Shown piece by piece: positions 1-64,000 of a stretch of 64,000 nucleotides of DNA. Position 1 is the first letter of the stretch. The number at the start of each line of letters is the position of its first letter. The notes under the pieces are model-generated. The model had not been told where the DNA came from and ran no database searches. It saw only the letters and a program-made list of their open reading frames with translations. Source of the DNA: Cranoglanis bouderius (lineage: Eukaryota > Chordata > Actinopteri > Siluriformes > Cranoglanididae). The stretch covers positions 5,477,501 to 5,541,500 of the forward strand of contig CM042560.1 of assembly GCA_023630585.1 (NCBI GenBank). Direction: 5' to 3'. The position numbers were made by a program, and so were the translations under genes.

Positions 1-6
1 TCCATC

Positions 7-63811
<63,805 letters not shown>

Positions 63812-64000
63812 ACTCCCGAATCTCTGAGCTCCACCGCCTCGCCCAAACTTTTACCAACAGCCAGTCTCTTAGGAGCCTTTTTTTGTGGACAAAACGAAAA
63901 CACACCGCTTAAGAATAAATACTTGAGAAAGGAAAGTACATCACTACAAGTGGGTTTTTAAAAAATAAAAAAAATAAAACAAAATTACATACCTAAAAGT
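63812..64000 (+). other. rbfox2: rbfox2 3' UTR (start, runs off window)
   Basis: Sequence after the stop codon. An AATAAA hexamer lies at 63914-63919 and further AATAAA-type runs follow near 63966. RBFOX2 3' UTRs are usually long, so these need not be the used polyadenylation signals. Confidence 0.7.

Overview
The window is a piece of a teleost fish chromosome that holds almost the whole coding part of one gene, rbfox2 (RNA-binding Fox-1 homolog 2), on the + strand. Thirteen small exons can be chained in frame from base 7 to the TAA at 63809-63811. All exon boundaries used have GT donors and AG acceptors, and the codon phases agree at every junction. The predicted protein is 445 residues from the ATG at 31, or 453 from the ATG at 7. 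It has an N-terminal segment like that of mammalian RBFOX2, a low-complexity Pro/Gly region, one RRM with intact RNP2 (LHVSNI) and RNP1 (GFGFVTFE), and an Arg/Gly-Ala-Tyr-rich C-terminus ending RFSPY. A second putative first exon (ATG 23707, MMGLYYPSVLP) behind a GA-rich leader would give a 370-residue isoform lacking the first two coding exons.

Organism: the fish assignment rests on the vertebrate rbfox2 gene, the many fossil Tc1-type transposons with TA flanks, a tRNA-derived SINE with an L2-type tail, and very abundant CT/CA/TA microsatellites. The repeat mix (including an element marked by CTGATTGGTCAG) suggests an ostariophysan such as a catfish, but this is a guess.

Layout: exon 1 at 7-237; intron 1 (238-19029) with five transposon copies; exon 2 at 19030-19080, followed at once by a 275-base CA/TA microsatellite; intron 2 (19081-36335) with another Tc1 copy, the alternative promoter and first exon near 23.3-23.74 kb, two inverted Tc1 fragments and a nested transposon; exons 3-6 (36336-43089) with the RRM; intron 6 (43090-51532), whose first 450 bases carry a cluster of six GCATG Rbfox-binding motifs; exons 7-9 (51533-55181); exon 10 (57095-57137); intron 10 with a nearly complete Tc1 copy; exons 11-13 (62006-63811); then 3' UTR to the window end. 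No other host gene, tRNA, rRNA or CRISPR array was recognised.

The most informative points concern how rbfox2 may regulate its own splicing and how its isoforms arise: the GCATG cluster after the 93-base RRM exon, a tandem TAGTAG acceptor, a 10-residue insertion after the RRM relative to mammals, an alternative first exon, and microsatellites that serve as polypyrimidine tracts. No clearly new biological system is visible. Comparisons with mammalian proteins and repeat families are from memory and were not computed.
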